DNA of 47,071 nucleotides, taken from assembly GCF_021532375.1 (NCBI RefSeq), contig NZ_JAKGAP010000039.1:1-47071 (forward strand), given 5' to 3'. The notes under the pieces were generated by a model. The model saw only the letters and a program-made list of their open reading frames with translations. It did no database searches and was not told where the DNA came from. Source of the stretch: Paenibacillus alkaliterrae. GTDB lineage: Bacteria > Bacillota > Bacilli > Paenibacillales > Paenibacillaceae. Position 1 is the stretch's first letter; every line of letters starts with the position of its first letter. Below, one piece after another: positions 1 through 9,541 of the stretch. A program made the translations under genes and the position numbers.

Positions 1-1401
1 CGATTCTTCATCTTCCATATAGTCAACGACATTTAATAAAGCGCCCAAGGTCACGCACATGTAATCGGTGCTCAAAAACTCTTCAAAGCCGTATTCCTCT
101 ACATCCAGCAGCCACTGTTGAATTCTGTCTTTCGCCGCTTCTCTAACCTCCAGGCCGTTTCGGTCCGACCTTGGAAATCGTTTATCCGGATATTTGTTGC
201 CCGCCATGTATGCGCAAATGTAGAACATGAGCGCGTGATTCTCGCTCCAGAAGCACATGCCGTCCGAACCGTTCTCCGTCATCCAGTACCGGTAGTTCAG
301 AATCGTTTGTTCTGCCTTATCGGCTAAGGCGGCAGGAAGGGAATAAGATTCCATCAGCCGGAGCAGCCCTGCCAGGAAAAAGTCAGAGCAGTCTTCCCTT
401 CTCCCGATCTGATCAAGCGCCCGGTTAATATAAGCCTCATCGTTTATGCCTTTTTCCCCCAAATGCCAGCGCGCCAGCACATAGAACAAGCCAAAGCGCA
501 GCGGCTGAAACGTTGGTTCCGCACCTATGGCGGCAAGCTCATTGAACATAGCCCTTCTAATGTCATCTGTCGATGCTGATTTGCGGTACACGGGCTTTTT
601 GTTATGGAGCAATTCGATTTTGCGGATCAATTTTTTATGATGAATCTCTCCGTAAACGACAGCCACGTCCGCTTCGTTTTTGACATCCGCATAGCTCTTC
701 CCGCTAACGTCGACGCATTCCGTGTCATTGCCCGCGTCATCATAAGTCAGATAGACATTGCAGGGAGCATCATCCGGAAACAATATACGGTTCCCTTTTA
801 TCACAATGCCGGAAAGCCAGCGGTCCAGCGCAAGGAACGGCTTCGCGTTTTCAGCGTCAGGGAGTGCCGACGCTATTTTGTCCCTATGCTCCAATAGTTG
901 AATGCCAAATATATTTCTAGTGTCCCGGACGGCCAAGTTCTGCATACGGATCAGCAAATCGTTGCAGCCCTTCTTGAGGGCCAGCTTTATTTCCTTCTTC
1001 TTAATCGGCTTGTACACCGGCTCGGTGACAGAACAGATTTTCCGGTCACCCAGCCAGACATCCGCAGCCGTATACGTCCATAGAATCGCCCGGACATCCA
1101 TGTCTTCTTGGGCGACCAGGCCGGTTGCTGCCAGCAGCTCTACCTTTTGCGGTGTCACCGAGAACTGGCTGACATTCACATAGCCGCTGCCGGGATAGTA
1201 ATACTCCCATGGGAGACCCAACTCGCTCTGGTCACCGATCCTTATATCATCGGATGGCGCCGGTTTATCCCTCTCAGCAACGATGGATCTTAAATACTGT
1301 TCATAGCGTATCTGATTTTTGTCAGTTTTGTCCGCTATAAAATCGGTAAACAGCGGTCCCGATATCAAGTAATGCTTAATAAATCCGCTCATTTCCTCCA
1401 T
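1..1401 (-). CDS. large uncharacterised protein, N-terminal 467 residues (runs off left edge)
   Basis: An open frame starts at ATG 1399-1401 and stays open to the window edge, so the C-terminus is missing. The start is set by a GGAGGTG ribosome binding site six bases upstream. I do not recognise the family with certainty. Residues 1 to about 200 look beta-rich, like the accessory sandwich of large polysaccharide-active enzymes. From about residue 290 the sequence becomes helical and Trp/Tyr-rich, with the stretch WSENHALMFYICAYMAG resembling an alpha/alpha toroid. No signal peptide is visible, so a cytoplasmic location is likely. It lies about 20 bases after the decayed heparinase gene, as the last visible gene of the sugar-transport operon. 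A carbohydrate-related role is inferred from context only. Confidence 0.7.
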   Translation of the reverse strand, partial: MEEMSGFIKHYLISGPLFTDFIADKTDKNQIRYEQYLRSIVAERDKPAPSDDIRIGDQSELGLPWEYYYPGSGYVNVSQFSVTPQKVELLAATGLVAQEDMDVRAILWTYTAADVWLGDRKICSVTEPVYKPIKKKEIKLALKKGCNDLLIRMQNLAVRDTRNIFGIQLLEHRDKIASALPDAENAKPFLALDRWLSGIVIKGNRILFPDDAPCNVYLTYDDAGNDTECVDVSGKSYADVKNEADVAVVYGEIHHKKLIRKIELLHNKKPVYRKSASTDDIRRAMFNELAAIGAEPTFQPLRFGLFYVLARWHLGEKGINDEAYINRALDQIGRREDCSDFFLAGLLRLMESYSLPAALADKAEQTILNYRYWMTENGSDGMCFWSENHALMFYICAYMAGNKYPDKRFPRSDRNGLEVREAAKDRIQQWLLDVEEYGFEEFLSTDYMCVTLGALLNVVDYMEDEES

Positions 1402-1421
1402 GGCTTTCACCTCCGTTATTT

Positions 1422-2357
1422 TCAATCAGGCATATGGAAACAGGATATATCTCCAGTCCGGCCCATGCTCAGGACGGGACGGCCACGCTCATCGATGCCG
1501 ACGCTCCACTCCGCCGGCCGCAGCTCACTGCTGCCGCGGCACGGCCTCAGCACTGTAATAAACCAAGCATCTTCCTCCGATGTCAACAGACCCTGAATCA
1601 CTTTAAGAGGCTGCATCATCATCGGATGGACCGATTCCCAGCTGTCCTCCACGTCCAGCTCCAACGATTCAGGACCAAAAACTAGCATTTCGCACCCCAG
1701 CGGCGAAGTACCGCCTGCAAACCGCTGCCTTTCGCGTAAAACTTGGCAGCATGCTCCTCTGCCTGCTTCTCCACCTTCCATTCCAACAGCCTGCTGTGCA
1801 GCCGATGCTGGTAGGTATGTTCTCCCGTCCCCGTCAGGCGGTCATAGATAACCCATTCTCCGCTCTCCAGATACCAAGCGGCACGCCTATGCATAATGCC
1901 GCGTCCCGCGTACCCGTCATGCTCCGCGCAAATCATCTGTCTTTCGGGCTGCCAAGCAACCAAAGCAACCTGGGCCTCCGGCTTTCCCCACCGCTGCGTC
2001 CGCAAATAAGGCGTTTGATCCTGACCGTCTACAAGAATAGTGTTATGCGCAGAAGTGCTTTTGAAATAACGGCGCCAAGGGTTCTCCATATACGTGTAAG
2101 TCACCGGATCCACAAACAAAGCTTCGCCGTATGCGCACCATTCAAAGGAAAGCGCATCCGCATGTCCATGAGGCCCGCCAATTGATCGGTGTGCCCATCT
2201 CGATCTTGGTATTTTTCCAAATGAAGCTGCTATCCTCGCACCAACGGTTTGCCTCCGCAATCGCTTCCGACGCCTTCTCCGGAAAAAGCCTTTTGAAGCT
2301 CTCACCCCACTCGCTTCGTTGCTCGGCACTAAAGAACAAATGATCCATTGAATTCAC
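1422..2357 (-). pseudogene. heparinase II/III family remnant with internal deletion and frameshift
   Basis: The start has a good site (GAGAGGAG, then ATG at 2357) and opens with MNSMDHLFFSAEQ. After about 60 residues the frame runs into a stop near 2142. A second frame takes over near 2180 with GPHGHADALSFEW, a hallmark of the C-terminal beta-sandwich of heparinase II/III-type lyases, and continues to 1682. A third frame carries the tail (VFGPESLELDVEDSW) to 1422. The helical toroid that should separate the first 60 residues from the GPHGHADALSF motif is absent, so several hundred codons appear deleted. The break near 1688 fits one missing base. An active lyase is not expected. It sits between the binding-protein gene and the large left-edge gene. 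Confidence 0.8.
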
Positions 2358-2417
2358 TCCTCTCAGTTAAGAACAACATCCATATTCACATTCATGAACC
2401 GGACGTGTCGGCAGCTT

Positions 2418-2451
2418 CAAAATAAACAGAGGCTGCCTTACAGGCAGCCTC
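2418..2451 (-). terminator. Rho-independent terminator after the binding-protein gene
   Basis: A perfect 9-bp stem (GAGGCTGCC, 2429-2437, with GGCAGCCTC, 2443-2451) encloses a 5-base loop. On the minus strand it is followed by TGTTTATTTT. It lies just past the stop of the binding-protein gene and before the heparinase remnant, so it would reduce or stop read-through. Confidence 0.8.
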
Positions 2452-2467
2452 TCCTTCAACTATACAG

Positions 2468-3874
2468 CTATTCACCGAGGGAACCCTGAAGGCTCTTGGC
2501 GCTGAATGACGGATTTGCCTGAATATTCGTTAGTCCTTCTGCACGAGCCGCTGCGAGCGCCTTTCCGTATCTGGCGTTCAAATCATCAATAGCGGCGTCC
2601 AGCTCCTGGTTACCAGTCAATATATATTCGACAAAAACATCGCCGTACTTCTTTCCTTCCAGCTTCGTGTCAGTGATCGACAGAGGAGTTGCCGGATAGA
2701 TCCCGTCATATTTCGTAGGGAGAAATCCGTCTATTCCTGCCAGCTCAGGCTTGCCTGCCGCCTCGTTGACGTAAGGCAGAACGGATAGTCCAAGCCCCTT
2801 CTCCTGGTAGTCCGAACGAAGCTCTGCGTCGTACAAGAATTCCAAAAACTTTACGGCTGCCTCCTGCTTGTCCGATTTGGCGCTGATTCCCACATAACCT
2901 CCTGCATTGACCCATGTCACGCCGTTCATTTGTCCGTCCTTCGTAGGTACGAACGTCGATGCCCATTGAATGTCAGTCGGGAATTGCGAGGTGTACACAG
3001 CCGGCTCGCTGGAATGGTTCACGTACATCCCGATTTTCCCTTGCGCAAATTGCGCGCGCAGCGGATCGATGTCCAGCGATTCAGCCCCGGGAATCATGCT
3101 GCCGTCCGCTTTGATTTGACGGAGCGCCTCCGCAATGTCGCGATACATGCCAAAGTCGAATTCTCCGGTTTGAAAATTATAGCCCTCATGGCTGGTTTCC
3201 GAGCCGAGCGAGCCCGATGCAAAAGCCGGACGGGTAAAGCCCGAGCTATTCTTGAAATTGCTTGCAAAACCGTAAACGCCTTCAGCCTTTCCTTGTTCTG
3301 TTATTTTCTTGGCGTATTCGACCATCTCATCAAGCGTCTTCGGAGGCTCGGTGTAGCCTGCCTTCCCCATCAAATCCACATTATAGAGCAGCCGCCAAAA
3401 CTGTCCGTTATTCGGAAGCGTATAGACATGACCGTCCTTTGTATAAATATCTTCAACCAGCAAACCGTCAAACTTCGCCAGGAACTCTTCGCTTAGCAGC
3501 GTGTCAAGCTGGGCATAGTAGCCTTTATTCACATAAGTCTGAAAATCGCCGCTCCGGAAAATGTCCGGAGCCTGGTTGCTAGCGAACGCAACCTCCACCG
3601 CTTGATTGTAATTATCCGCCATAACCTTCATTTCCACTTCGATATGATCCTGGTTCGTTGCATTAAAGGCATCCACCTGCTGCTGCATATAATCCATATC
3701 ATGCCGATCCACTGTCCAATAGGCAATTTTCGTTTTAGCTGTCCCGCTTTCGCCCTCCGCCTTGCCTTGCTCCTCATTCGACCCGTTACCCGCCGAGCAT
3801 GCCGCCAACATTAAAGCTAAGACCAGCAAGCAACACACCGAAAGCGTTTTCTTCGTTATGATTCTATTCTTCAT
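2468..3874 (-). CDS. ABC transporter sugar-binding lipoprotein (extracellular solute-binding family 1)
   Basis: The protein has 468 residues. It begins with a lipoprotein signal: positive MKNRIITKK, a hydrophobic core, then LAAC with the lipidated cysteine at residue 26. The mature part has the usual layout of carbohydrate-binding family 1 proteins, including TKIAYWTVDRHD near the start and DIFRSGDFQTYVNKGYYAQLD. It should be anchored outside the membrane and deliver an oligosaccharide to the two permeases at 7433-9172. The start is supported by GGGGAGG ahead of ATG. It lies 134 bp after the response regulator gene. The ligand cannot be read from the sequence; the neighbouring heparinase-type remnant hints at a uronate-containing glycan. 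Confidence 0.93.
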   Translation of the reverse strand: MKNRIITKKTLSVCCLLVLALMLAACSAGNGSNEEQGKAEGESGTAKTKIAYWTVDRHDMDYMQQQVDAFNATNQDHIEVEMKVMADNYNQAVEVAFASNQAPDIFRSGDFQTYVNKGYYAQLDTLLSEEFLAKFDGLLVEDIYTKDGHVYTLPNNGQFWRLLYNVDLMGKAGYTEPPKTLDEMVEYAKKITEQGKAEGVYGFASNFKNSSGFTRPAFASGSLGSETSHEGYNFQTGEFDFGMYRDIAEALRQIKADGSMIPGAESLDIDPLRAQFAQGKIGMYVNHSSEPAVYTSQFPTDIQWASTFVPTKDGQMNGVTWVNAGGYVGISAKSDKQEAAVKFLEFLYDAELRSDYQEKGLGLSVLPYVNEAAGKPELAGIDGFLPTKYDGIYPATPLSITDTKLEGKKYGDVFVEYILTGNQELDAAIDDLNARYGKALAAARAEGLTNIQANPSFSAKSLQGSLGE

Positions 3875-4008
3875 TAGTCATACCTCCCCTTTGTTTGGCA
3901 AGCTGTGTACCTCCGGCGTATTCCTTCCGGTTCACCTTGCTGACCTCATTGTAGCACCTAAGGATGCACCGCCAAGAAGGACAAAAACACGATCCTGGGA
4001 GGGGAAAA

Positions 4009-5643
4009 TCACTCTGATTCGCCTCCGGGAGCCGCTCCTTCATACTTGCTGCGGAATTCCGACGGCGTAAGCCCTGTATGCTTCTTAAACAGCTCGCTGA
4101 AATATGGTCTGTCCCGGTAGCCGAGCTCGAAGGTGATGTCCTGTACCTGCATGCCTTCCAATAACAGCTCCTTCGCCTTCTCCATTCGCGCTGACGTAAC
4201 GTACTGCATGAACGTCATTCCCGTTTCCTTCTTGAACAAATTAGAGAAATAGCTTGGGCTCAAATGAACGACTTTCGCGCATTCCTGCACCGTGAGGTCG
4301 TTGCCCAGCCGTCCGCTCACATAATTCAGTGCCTGGTGTATCAATTGGCCAACATCGTTCTTCTGGCGCTTGTGCAGCCAGTCGCTGCCGGTTAGCCCGA
4401 GCTCCTTCACATCCCTTATCAGTTCAGAAGTGGACAGATAGCGCCCCTTCTTCATCGCGCTCAAACGCTCATCCAGCCACATACGCTGCCCCGGTTCGGC
4501 TTTCTCGGCAATGACGCGGTACATGGAGAAAGCCAGCCCGTAGAAAAGATTCGCCATAACATCGGGGTCGGGCAGTGCCGGATAGCTAAGGCATTCCTCG
4601 GAGATGCTTTCAAGCAGCCGCTCCGTCCCCTCCCTATTGCCCGACCGGAGGCAGTACAGCAGCTCCGTCTCCTTGTCCGGGGAATAATGAGGTGTAATAT
4701 GGCCCTGCCGCTCTATATCGCTATAGAAAATAATACAGCCGCCTCCGGAATAAAACTGGTAGCTGAGCGCCGTCTTGGCTTGCTCATAAGAAAGCGCGAT
4801 CCTCGCAATCCCCTCCACCCTGCTGCCCACGCCAATCGAAATATCCCGCTTTGCATACTGATTGACATTGTGCCTACAGGCTTCTGCCAGAGCAAGCACG
4901 TCAACTCCTTCATCCGGATTCAGCACAATGACGAACTGTCCCAAATGCTCGCGGAACACAATTCCCTTCGCCTGCTTCTTAATGGTTTCCTCCATTATAT
5001 TTTGAACGGCAAACCGGCTTAGCTCCACTTCGCGTACGGGTAAATACGAACGCTCATGCATTAACTCGTCAATTTGCACGGACATGGCAACAAATCCGCT
5101 GGTTCCCATATCGATCCCGAGAAAACCCCATTTGTCATAAGCCCGCTCAGGCTGCTCGTCATGGCGGATCAGAAGGCGGAAGTACTCCTGGCGCAAATAT
5201 GGAAGACTCTCCCTCAGCTTCCTCTCAAGCACCATCCGGTTCAGCCGGTCCAGCCTTTGCGACTCAATATGGGCTTTGGCCCGCAGCACCACTTCTACAA
5301 TTTGCTGCTTCGTGAACGGTTTTAGCAAATAATCGAAAGCGTCCAGCCTCACGGATTCCTGAGCATATGCAAAATCGGAATATCCGCTGAAGAAAATAAC
5401 CTTGGGCGCATGCTCCCCGCTCTCCTTCAGCTCGCGGACCATATCGATTCCGCTGCTCATCGGCATGCGAATATCGGTGAGCACGATATCGGGATTTTTT
5501 TCGCGGATCAGACTGAGACCCTCCTGGCCGTTTGTGGCAGTGCCCGCGATTTCTATTCCGTGCTCCTCCCAAGGGATCATCTTCAGAATACCGTCTATCA
5601 CCGTTTTCACATCATCTACGATGCACATCTTAATCCCGTTCAT
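4009..5643 (-). CDS. YesN-like response regulator, AraC-type DNA-binding output
   Basis: The protein has 544 residues. The receiver domain occupies about residues 5-125, with acidic pocket D10/D11, phosphoacceptor D57 (VLTDIRMP) and a conserved lysine in LLKPF. A long middle linker is followed by two AraC-type helix-turn-helix units in the last 105 residues (TVQECAKVVHLSPSYFSNLFKK and VQDITFELGYRDRPYFSELFKKHTG). It overlaps the end of the histidine kinase gene by 4 bases, so the two are translationally coupled and form a cognate pair. By analogy with YesM/YesN it should activate the transport operon when the kinase senses the sugar or loaded binding protein; that link is inferred. Confidence 0.95.
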   Translation of the reverse strand: MNGIKMCIVDDVKTVIDGILKMIPWEEHGIEIAGTATNGQEGLSLIREKNPDIVLTDIRMPMSSGIDMVRELKESGEHAPKVIFFSGYSDFAYAQESVRLDAFDYLLKPFTKQQIVEVVLRAKAHIESQRLDRLNRMVLERKLRESLPYLRQEYFRLLIRHDEQPERAYDKWGFLGIDMGTSGFVAMSVQIDELMHERSYLPVREVELSRFAVQNIMEETIKKQAKGIVFREHLGQFVIVLNPDEGVDVLALAEACRHNVNQYAKRDISIGVGSRVEGIARIALSYEQAKTALSYQFYSGGGCIIFYSDIERQGHITPHYSPDKETELLYCLRSGNREGTERLLESISEECLSYPALPDPDVMANLFYGLAFSMYRVIAEKAEPGQRMWLDERLSAMKKGRYLSTSELIRDVKELGLTGSDWLHKRQKNDVGQLIHQALNYVSGRLGNDLTVQECAKVVHLSPSYFSNLFKKETGMTFMQYVTSARMEKAKELLLEGMQVQDITFELGYRDRPYFSELFKKHTGLTPSEFRSKYEGAAPGGESE

Positions 5644-7403
5644 TCGTTCATCACCTCTTGTATAGGAATGTTCAGCTTAACGGCCGTTTGCACGCCAGGC
5701 TCGCTTTCCAGCTTCATAGAAGCTTTGTTACCGTAATAGAGCGAGAGTCTGGCACGCACATTGGAAAGAGCATAGCTCGTACGCTCCGTCTCCGGCCCGT
5801 TCAGCATCATTTGGAGGCGGTTTGCATCCATCCCGATGCCGTTATCAGTCACGGTCAGCGTCAGTAATCCGTCTGCCGAGTCAGCCTTTATCCTGATCTG
5901 CCCCCGGTGAGGCAGCTCCTGAAAGCCATGCAAAATCGAATTTTCCACGAGCGGCTGCAGCAGAAGTTTGAGCACCGGTATATTCATCAGCTTCTCATCA
6001 ACCGCGGTTATTTCATATTGAAACAAATCGGGGTAGCACATCGACTGTAAATTTAAATATTGCGCAACATGCTCGAGCTCCTGCCGGAGCGTTGTAATCT
6101 CTCTGCCATTGTTAAGCCCCAGCCGGAACAGCTGCGAAAGCGAGACAATCATCCCGCTGACGGCTTGATGCTCTTCCATTTCGCTTTTCCAATAAATCGT
6201 ATTTAACGTGTTGTACAGAAAATGGGGATCGATCTGCGCCTGCAGCGCTTTGATCTCCGATTTTCGTTTCTCCTGCTCGGACGCTTTGACCTCTTCTATT
6301 AATTCACCGATCTGCTGAAGCATCCGGTTGAACTTGTGGCCGACTTGACTGATCTCGTCTTCAAACGCGCTCTCGAACCGTACGTCAAGATGGTTACGCT
6401 CAACCTTTAACATGAGGTTGCGCAGATTGAACAGCGGCTTAAGAAGGAGCTCCGACAGCATACTGGACATGACCAATGCCAGCACGACGCAGACGCCCAT
6501 AATCGTTAGAATCGTCCAGCGCATATGCTGGACGGGGGCCAGCAGCTTAGACTTGGATTGATAGCCGATGAGCACCCAGTCGGAATTCATGCCGAGCGTC
6601 GCATAGTTGACCAAATAGGGGTTGCCGCTTTCCGATACGTATTCAAAGTGGCCCCTGTCGCTGCTGCCGATCTTTTCGTACAGTTGCGTACCACTCCCCG
6701 GCATGGCGGGCACAGAGGAGAATACCGCCCGGTTGCTTCGGTCAACGACGAGCTGCCTGAGGCTGCCCTCCTGCAAATGAGCCTGTATCAGCTCTTGCAA
6801 GTGATCTTCCCGGATATTAACGATGACATAAACATCCGGCAGCGTCATATCGAATAAAGGCTTAATGATCAAAGATATAACCGGATTTCCCCTGTTGAAC
6901 AGTTCCTCATCATGCCCCCGCACCCACAGCGTGCTCCACCGATTCTGCGTATCCATAATCAAAGCATTTAACGAAGTTTCAACGAAATCGACCGTGCTTC
7001 GTCTGCTCTCTGTTGGATAAAAATCGCCAATGGGCGTATGCACCAATACCGAGTCGATCGACTGATCGGCAAGCATCATTTGAGCAAAAGGTGTTTGCAG
7101 CTGCGAGAGCCTCTTATAGTAATCCTGGCCGTTAAGTGCCTGTACATCCCGCATCGTGCTCTGAAACGGCTCTCCCATCATGAGCGTGGAGATCGATACG
7201 ACGATATTGCGCAAGCGCTCATCGAACACCTGCGCCGTTTTGCTCAACGTATCCTGACTCGTCTTGGTTGCCTGTGTTTCCATTTCACGAGAAAAAAACA
7301 CGGAAACATAAGTTCCCGTGACTGAAATACAAACGACGGTCAGTAGAACGAATGAGACCCAAAGCCGTTTTTTTAGCGACATCTTTCTCAATAAACGTTT
7401 CAT
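5640..7403 (-). CDS. YesM-like sensor histidine kinase
   Basis: I place the start at ATG 7401-7403 (MKRLLRKMSLKKRL), because GAGG lies nine bases upstream. ATG 7412 is the alternative; longer versions read into the upstream permease gene. From that start the protein has about 588 residues. There is a first membrane helix at about 12-35, a large extracytoplasmic sensor region, a second helix near 290-315 and a HAMP linker. The His_kinase domain contains QAQIDPHFLYNTLN with the phosphorylated histidine, and a C-terminal HATPase has LVENSILHGF and TVTDNGIGMD. It lies between the permease and regulator genes, overlapping the latter by 4 bases. Confidence 0.93.
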   Translation of the reverse strand: MKRLLRKMSLKKRLWVSFVLLTVVCISVTGTYVSVFFSREMETQATKTSQDTLSKTAQVFDERLRNIVVSISTLMMGEPFQSTMRDVQALNGQDYYKRLSQLQTPFAQMMLADQSIDSVLVHTPIGDFYPTESRRSTVDFVETSLNALIMDTQNRWSTLWVRGHDEELFNRGNPVISLIIKPLFDMTLPDVYVIVNIREDHLQELIQAHLQEGSLRQLVVDRSNRAVFSSVPAMPGSGTQLYEKIGSSDRGHFEYVSESGNPYLVNYATLGMNSDWVLIGYQSKSKLLAPVQHMRWTILTIMGVCVVLALVMSSMLSELLLKPLFNLRNLMLKVERNHLDVRFESAFEDEISQVGHKFNRMLQQIGELIEEVKASEQEKRKSEIKALQAQIDPHFLYNTLNTIYWKSEMEEHQAVSGMIVSLSQLFRLGLNNGREITTLRQELEHVAQYLNLQSMCYPDLFQYEITAVDEKLMNIPVLKLLLQPLVENSILHGFQELPHRGQIRIKADSADGLLTLTVTDNGIGMDANRLQMMLNGPETERTSYALSNVRARLSLYYGNKASMKLESEPGVQTAVKLNIPIQEVMNE

Positions 7404-7432
7404 GTTGTCCATCGCCTCAATATATGAAATTA

Positions 7433-8269
7433 TCAGCCCTTGACGGAGCCGACCGTTACCTGCATGAAAGAGCGGTTTGCGAAAAGATATACAATAAGAA
7501 GAGGTAATATAGAGATACATGCGCCGGCAAGCATCAGTTGATTTTCCACAGCCGCCCCCGCCCCGTATCTCAGGTTAGCCAAGCCTACAGGGAGCGTTTG
7601 CAAATCCGGCCTCGACAGCGAGAAAACAAGCGGCAGGATGTATTCGTTCCATGCGTTTCGGAAGGTGAACAGCGCTACGACAGCGAGCGCAGGCCTGAGA
7701 AGAGGTAAAATGATCCTCCAGAAGGTGGAATAGAAATTGCAGCCGTCAATGAGCGCAGCTTCATCCAAATCCTTCGGAATGCCTCGGAAAAAGCCGATGA
7801 CCATGAAGAACGCGGTAGCATGAGCGCTAATGATAATGATTATGACACCCCATAATGATTTCTGCAAACCGATCGACACCATCAGATCGAATTGCGGCCG
7901 CAGCACGACGGCTCCGATGGATATGAACAGTGTAAACGACTGGAGAAAAATGAACAGCTTCTTTCCCTTAAAGGCAACGCGGTCAACAGCATAAGCCGCC
8001 ATAGAAGATACGAGCAATGTGCCGACCGTTGCGAACACGGCTACATAGAGGCTGTTAAACGTAAAGCCGGAAAAATCAGCTTGATTCCATGCTTGCACAT
8101 AATTCTGGAATTGCCACTTTAAAGGGAGAAGCGTCGCTCCCGTCGTCAACTCCAGATTCGTCTTGAAAGAGCCCAGCAGCGCAATTATGATCGGAAACAG
8201 CATCAACGCCGCCGTGACCAACAGCAGAAGCCATACCGGCGTTCTGATCAGCATTTTACGAATAGTCAT
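7433..8269 (-). CDS. carbohydrate ABC transporter permease (MalG/UgpE type)
   Basis: The protein has 278 residues with six predicted membrane helices, the first at about residues 12-32. The EAA loop that docks with the ATPase is clear (DEAALIDGCNFYSTFWRIILPLLRP). The C-terminus NRSFMQVTVGSVKG is typical of this permease class. It partners the permease immediately upstream (8282-9172), separated by 12 bp, and the lipoprotein at 2468-3874. No ATPase gene is present, as is usual for Paenibacillus sugar operons that share one MsmX-like ATPase; this sharing is family knowledge, not visible here. Confidence 0.95.
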   Translation of the reverse strand: MTIRKMLIRTPVWLLLLVTAALMLFPIIIALLGSFKTNLELTTGATLLPLKWQFQNYVQAWNQADFSGFTFNSLYVAVFATVGTLLVSSMAAYAVDRVAFKGKKLFIFLQSFTLFISIGAVVLRPQFDLMVSIGLQKSLWGVIIIIISAHATAFFMVIGFFRGIPKDLDEAALIDGCNFYSTFWRIILPLLRPALAVVALFTFRNAWNEYILPLVFSLSRPDLQTLPVGLANLRYGAGAAVENQLMLAGACISILPLLIVYLFANRSFMQVTVGSVKG

Positions 8270-8281
8270 GTTTCTTCCCCC

Positions 8282-9172
8282 TTAATAAACGTTGTTCAGC
8301 TTTTTCGACAGCCAGAAATAAAGCCAGGTGACCAAACCGACGATGATGGCAGTCGTGAAGCCGACTGCGCTGCCGTACCCGATGTTCTGAACGGATGTAC
8401 CCGTCGTTGTCAGCGGAAAAAAGAGCTTATACAGGTACAAGTACATGACTTCCGTTTTGCCGAAAGGGCCGCCTTCCGTCAATACCATAATGCTCTCATA
8501 GCCTTTAAGAGAGGTCGTGATGGCCAGCATGATGATCATCTGCAGCACAGGCCCCAGCATCGGAATCGTAATATACCACAGGCGCTGGGCTGGGTTCACA
8601 CCGTCCAGCGAAGCCGCTTCATAGACGTCTTCCGGGATACTCTGGAGCCCGGCAATGAAGAGCAGCATATAGTTGCCTATGGCTCCCCAAACAGCGATTA
8701 TTACAATAGTCAGCATCGCATAAGCTGCTCCGAGCCAGTCGATGGGTCCGGATACGATATTCAGCTTTAACAGATATTGATTGATAATGCCGTTGTAAGA
8801 GTTAAACACAATATAAAATACGATGGACATGACCGATGCGCTGAAGATCGTCGGAAGAAAAAATATCGCCCTGAAGGCATGCCGCCCGCGCAGCTTGCGG
8901 TTCAGTATAACAGCCAAAATAAGTGATAATGGCAGCGTAATGATTAGCTTTCCGCCCGCATACACGAAGGTGTTCACAACGGACTGCCAGAACTCGGTAT
9001 CCCGGGCGACCCTGGCAAAATTGTCGAGCCCGATAAATTTCGGAGTACCGTAGCCCTGATAATCGTAGAACATATATCGAAGGGCCCATATTACCGGATA
9101 TATGCCGAGAGCCATTGTCAGAAAAAAACTGGGGAAGCTGAACAAAAAAGCTCCGATTCGATTTTTATGCAT
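8282..9172 (-). CDS. carbohydrate ABC transporter permease (MalF/UgpA type)
   Basis: The protein has 296 residues and six membrane helices, with the EAA motif YEAASLDGVNPAQRLWYITIPMLGP. It is the first gene of the minus-strand operon. The start is fixed by GGGAGGAG upstream of ATG 9172. It forms the heterodimeric channel with the next gene. The region upstream contains an inverted repeat (9210-9227) and a TATACA-like box that could be the promoter. Confidence 0.95.
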   Translation of the reverse strand: MHKNRIGAFLFSFPSFFLTMALGIYPVIWALRYMFYDYQGYGTPKFIGLDNFARVARDTEFWQSVVNTFVYAGGKLIITLPLSLILAVILNRKLRGRHAFRAIFFLPTIFSASVMSIVFYIVFNSYNGIINQYLLKLNIVSGPIDWLGAAYAMLTIVIIAVWGAIGNYMLLFIAGLQSIPEDVYEAASLDGVNPAQRLWYITIPMLGPVLQMIIMLAITTSLKGYESIMVLTEGGPFGKTEVMYLYLYKLFFPLTTTGTSVQNIGYGSAVGFTTAIIVGLVTWLYFWLSKKLNNVY

Positions 9173-9209
9173 GCTTTCATCTCCTCCCGTCTTGTAGCTT
9201 CATTGTATA

Positions 9210-9227
9210 GGATGCCGCTAGGCATCC
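9210..9227. promoter_or_regulatory. inverted repeat upstream of the first sugar-transport operon
   Basis: GGATGCC, four-base loop GCTA, GGCATCC forms a perfect 7-bp inverted repeat 38 bp upstream of the permease start. On the minus strand it is followed directly by TATACAAT, which resembles a -10 box. It could be an operator or a short hairpin. There is no T-run, so it is not a typical terminator. Function is inferred. Confidence 0.4.
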
Positions 9228-9230
9228 GGG

Positions 9231-9488
9231 ATGGGGCAATCAATGAAGCTGGGGGGACGAAACCACTATTGTCCTCTTATTGCTCTCCCAATTAGGTTTC
9301 TTGAAAAACGAAAAAACCGACTTTTAGCCATTCCTACAGTTTCCGCAATCGGTCGTCGGCCTGTTATTAGACCTCTGGATGATGGAATTATGGCGATTCC
9401 GTTACCTCCAGAAGATCGTGATGAAGCCCACAAGGAAATGCGTGAATTTATACGTCGCAATAAAGAAAAAGAAAAACTATCAAAATAA
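9231..9488 (+). CDS. small hypothetical protein, doubtful
   Basis: This is an 85-codon frame on the plus strand between two minus-strand operons. The last 55 residues look plausible as protein: a basic stretch, then DDGIMAIPLPPEDRDEAHKEMREFIRRNKEKEK, mostly charged helix. A bidirectional terminator follows 20 bases after the stop, which favours a real gene end. The ribosome binding site before ATG 9231 is weak and the first 25 residues look unlike protein. It may be the tail of a gene whose front has been lost. I recognise no family. Confidence 0.35.
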   Translation: MGQSMKLGGRNHYCPLIALPIRFLEKRKNRLLAIPTVSAIGRRPVIRPLDDGIMAIPLPPEDRDEAHKEMREFIRRNKEKEKLSK

Positions 9489-9507
9489 ACGTTTTGACCG
9501 AATATAT

Positions 9508-9541
9508 AAAAAAGCCCGCAGATTAATTGCGGGCTTTTTTA
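9508..9541. terminator. bidirectional Rho-independent terminator
   Basis: AAAAAGCCCGC (to 9519) pairs with GCGGGCTTTTTT (9529-9540) around a 9-base loop, with A and T runs on both sides, so it works in either direction. On the minus strand it ends the 11480-to-9523 transcript. The GH5 remnant's reading frame runs into it. Confidence 0.85.
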
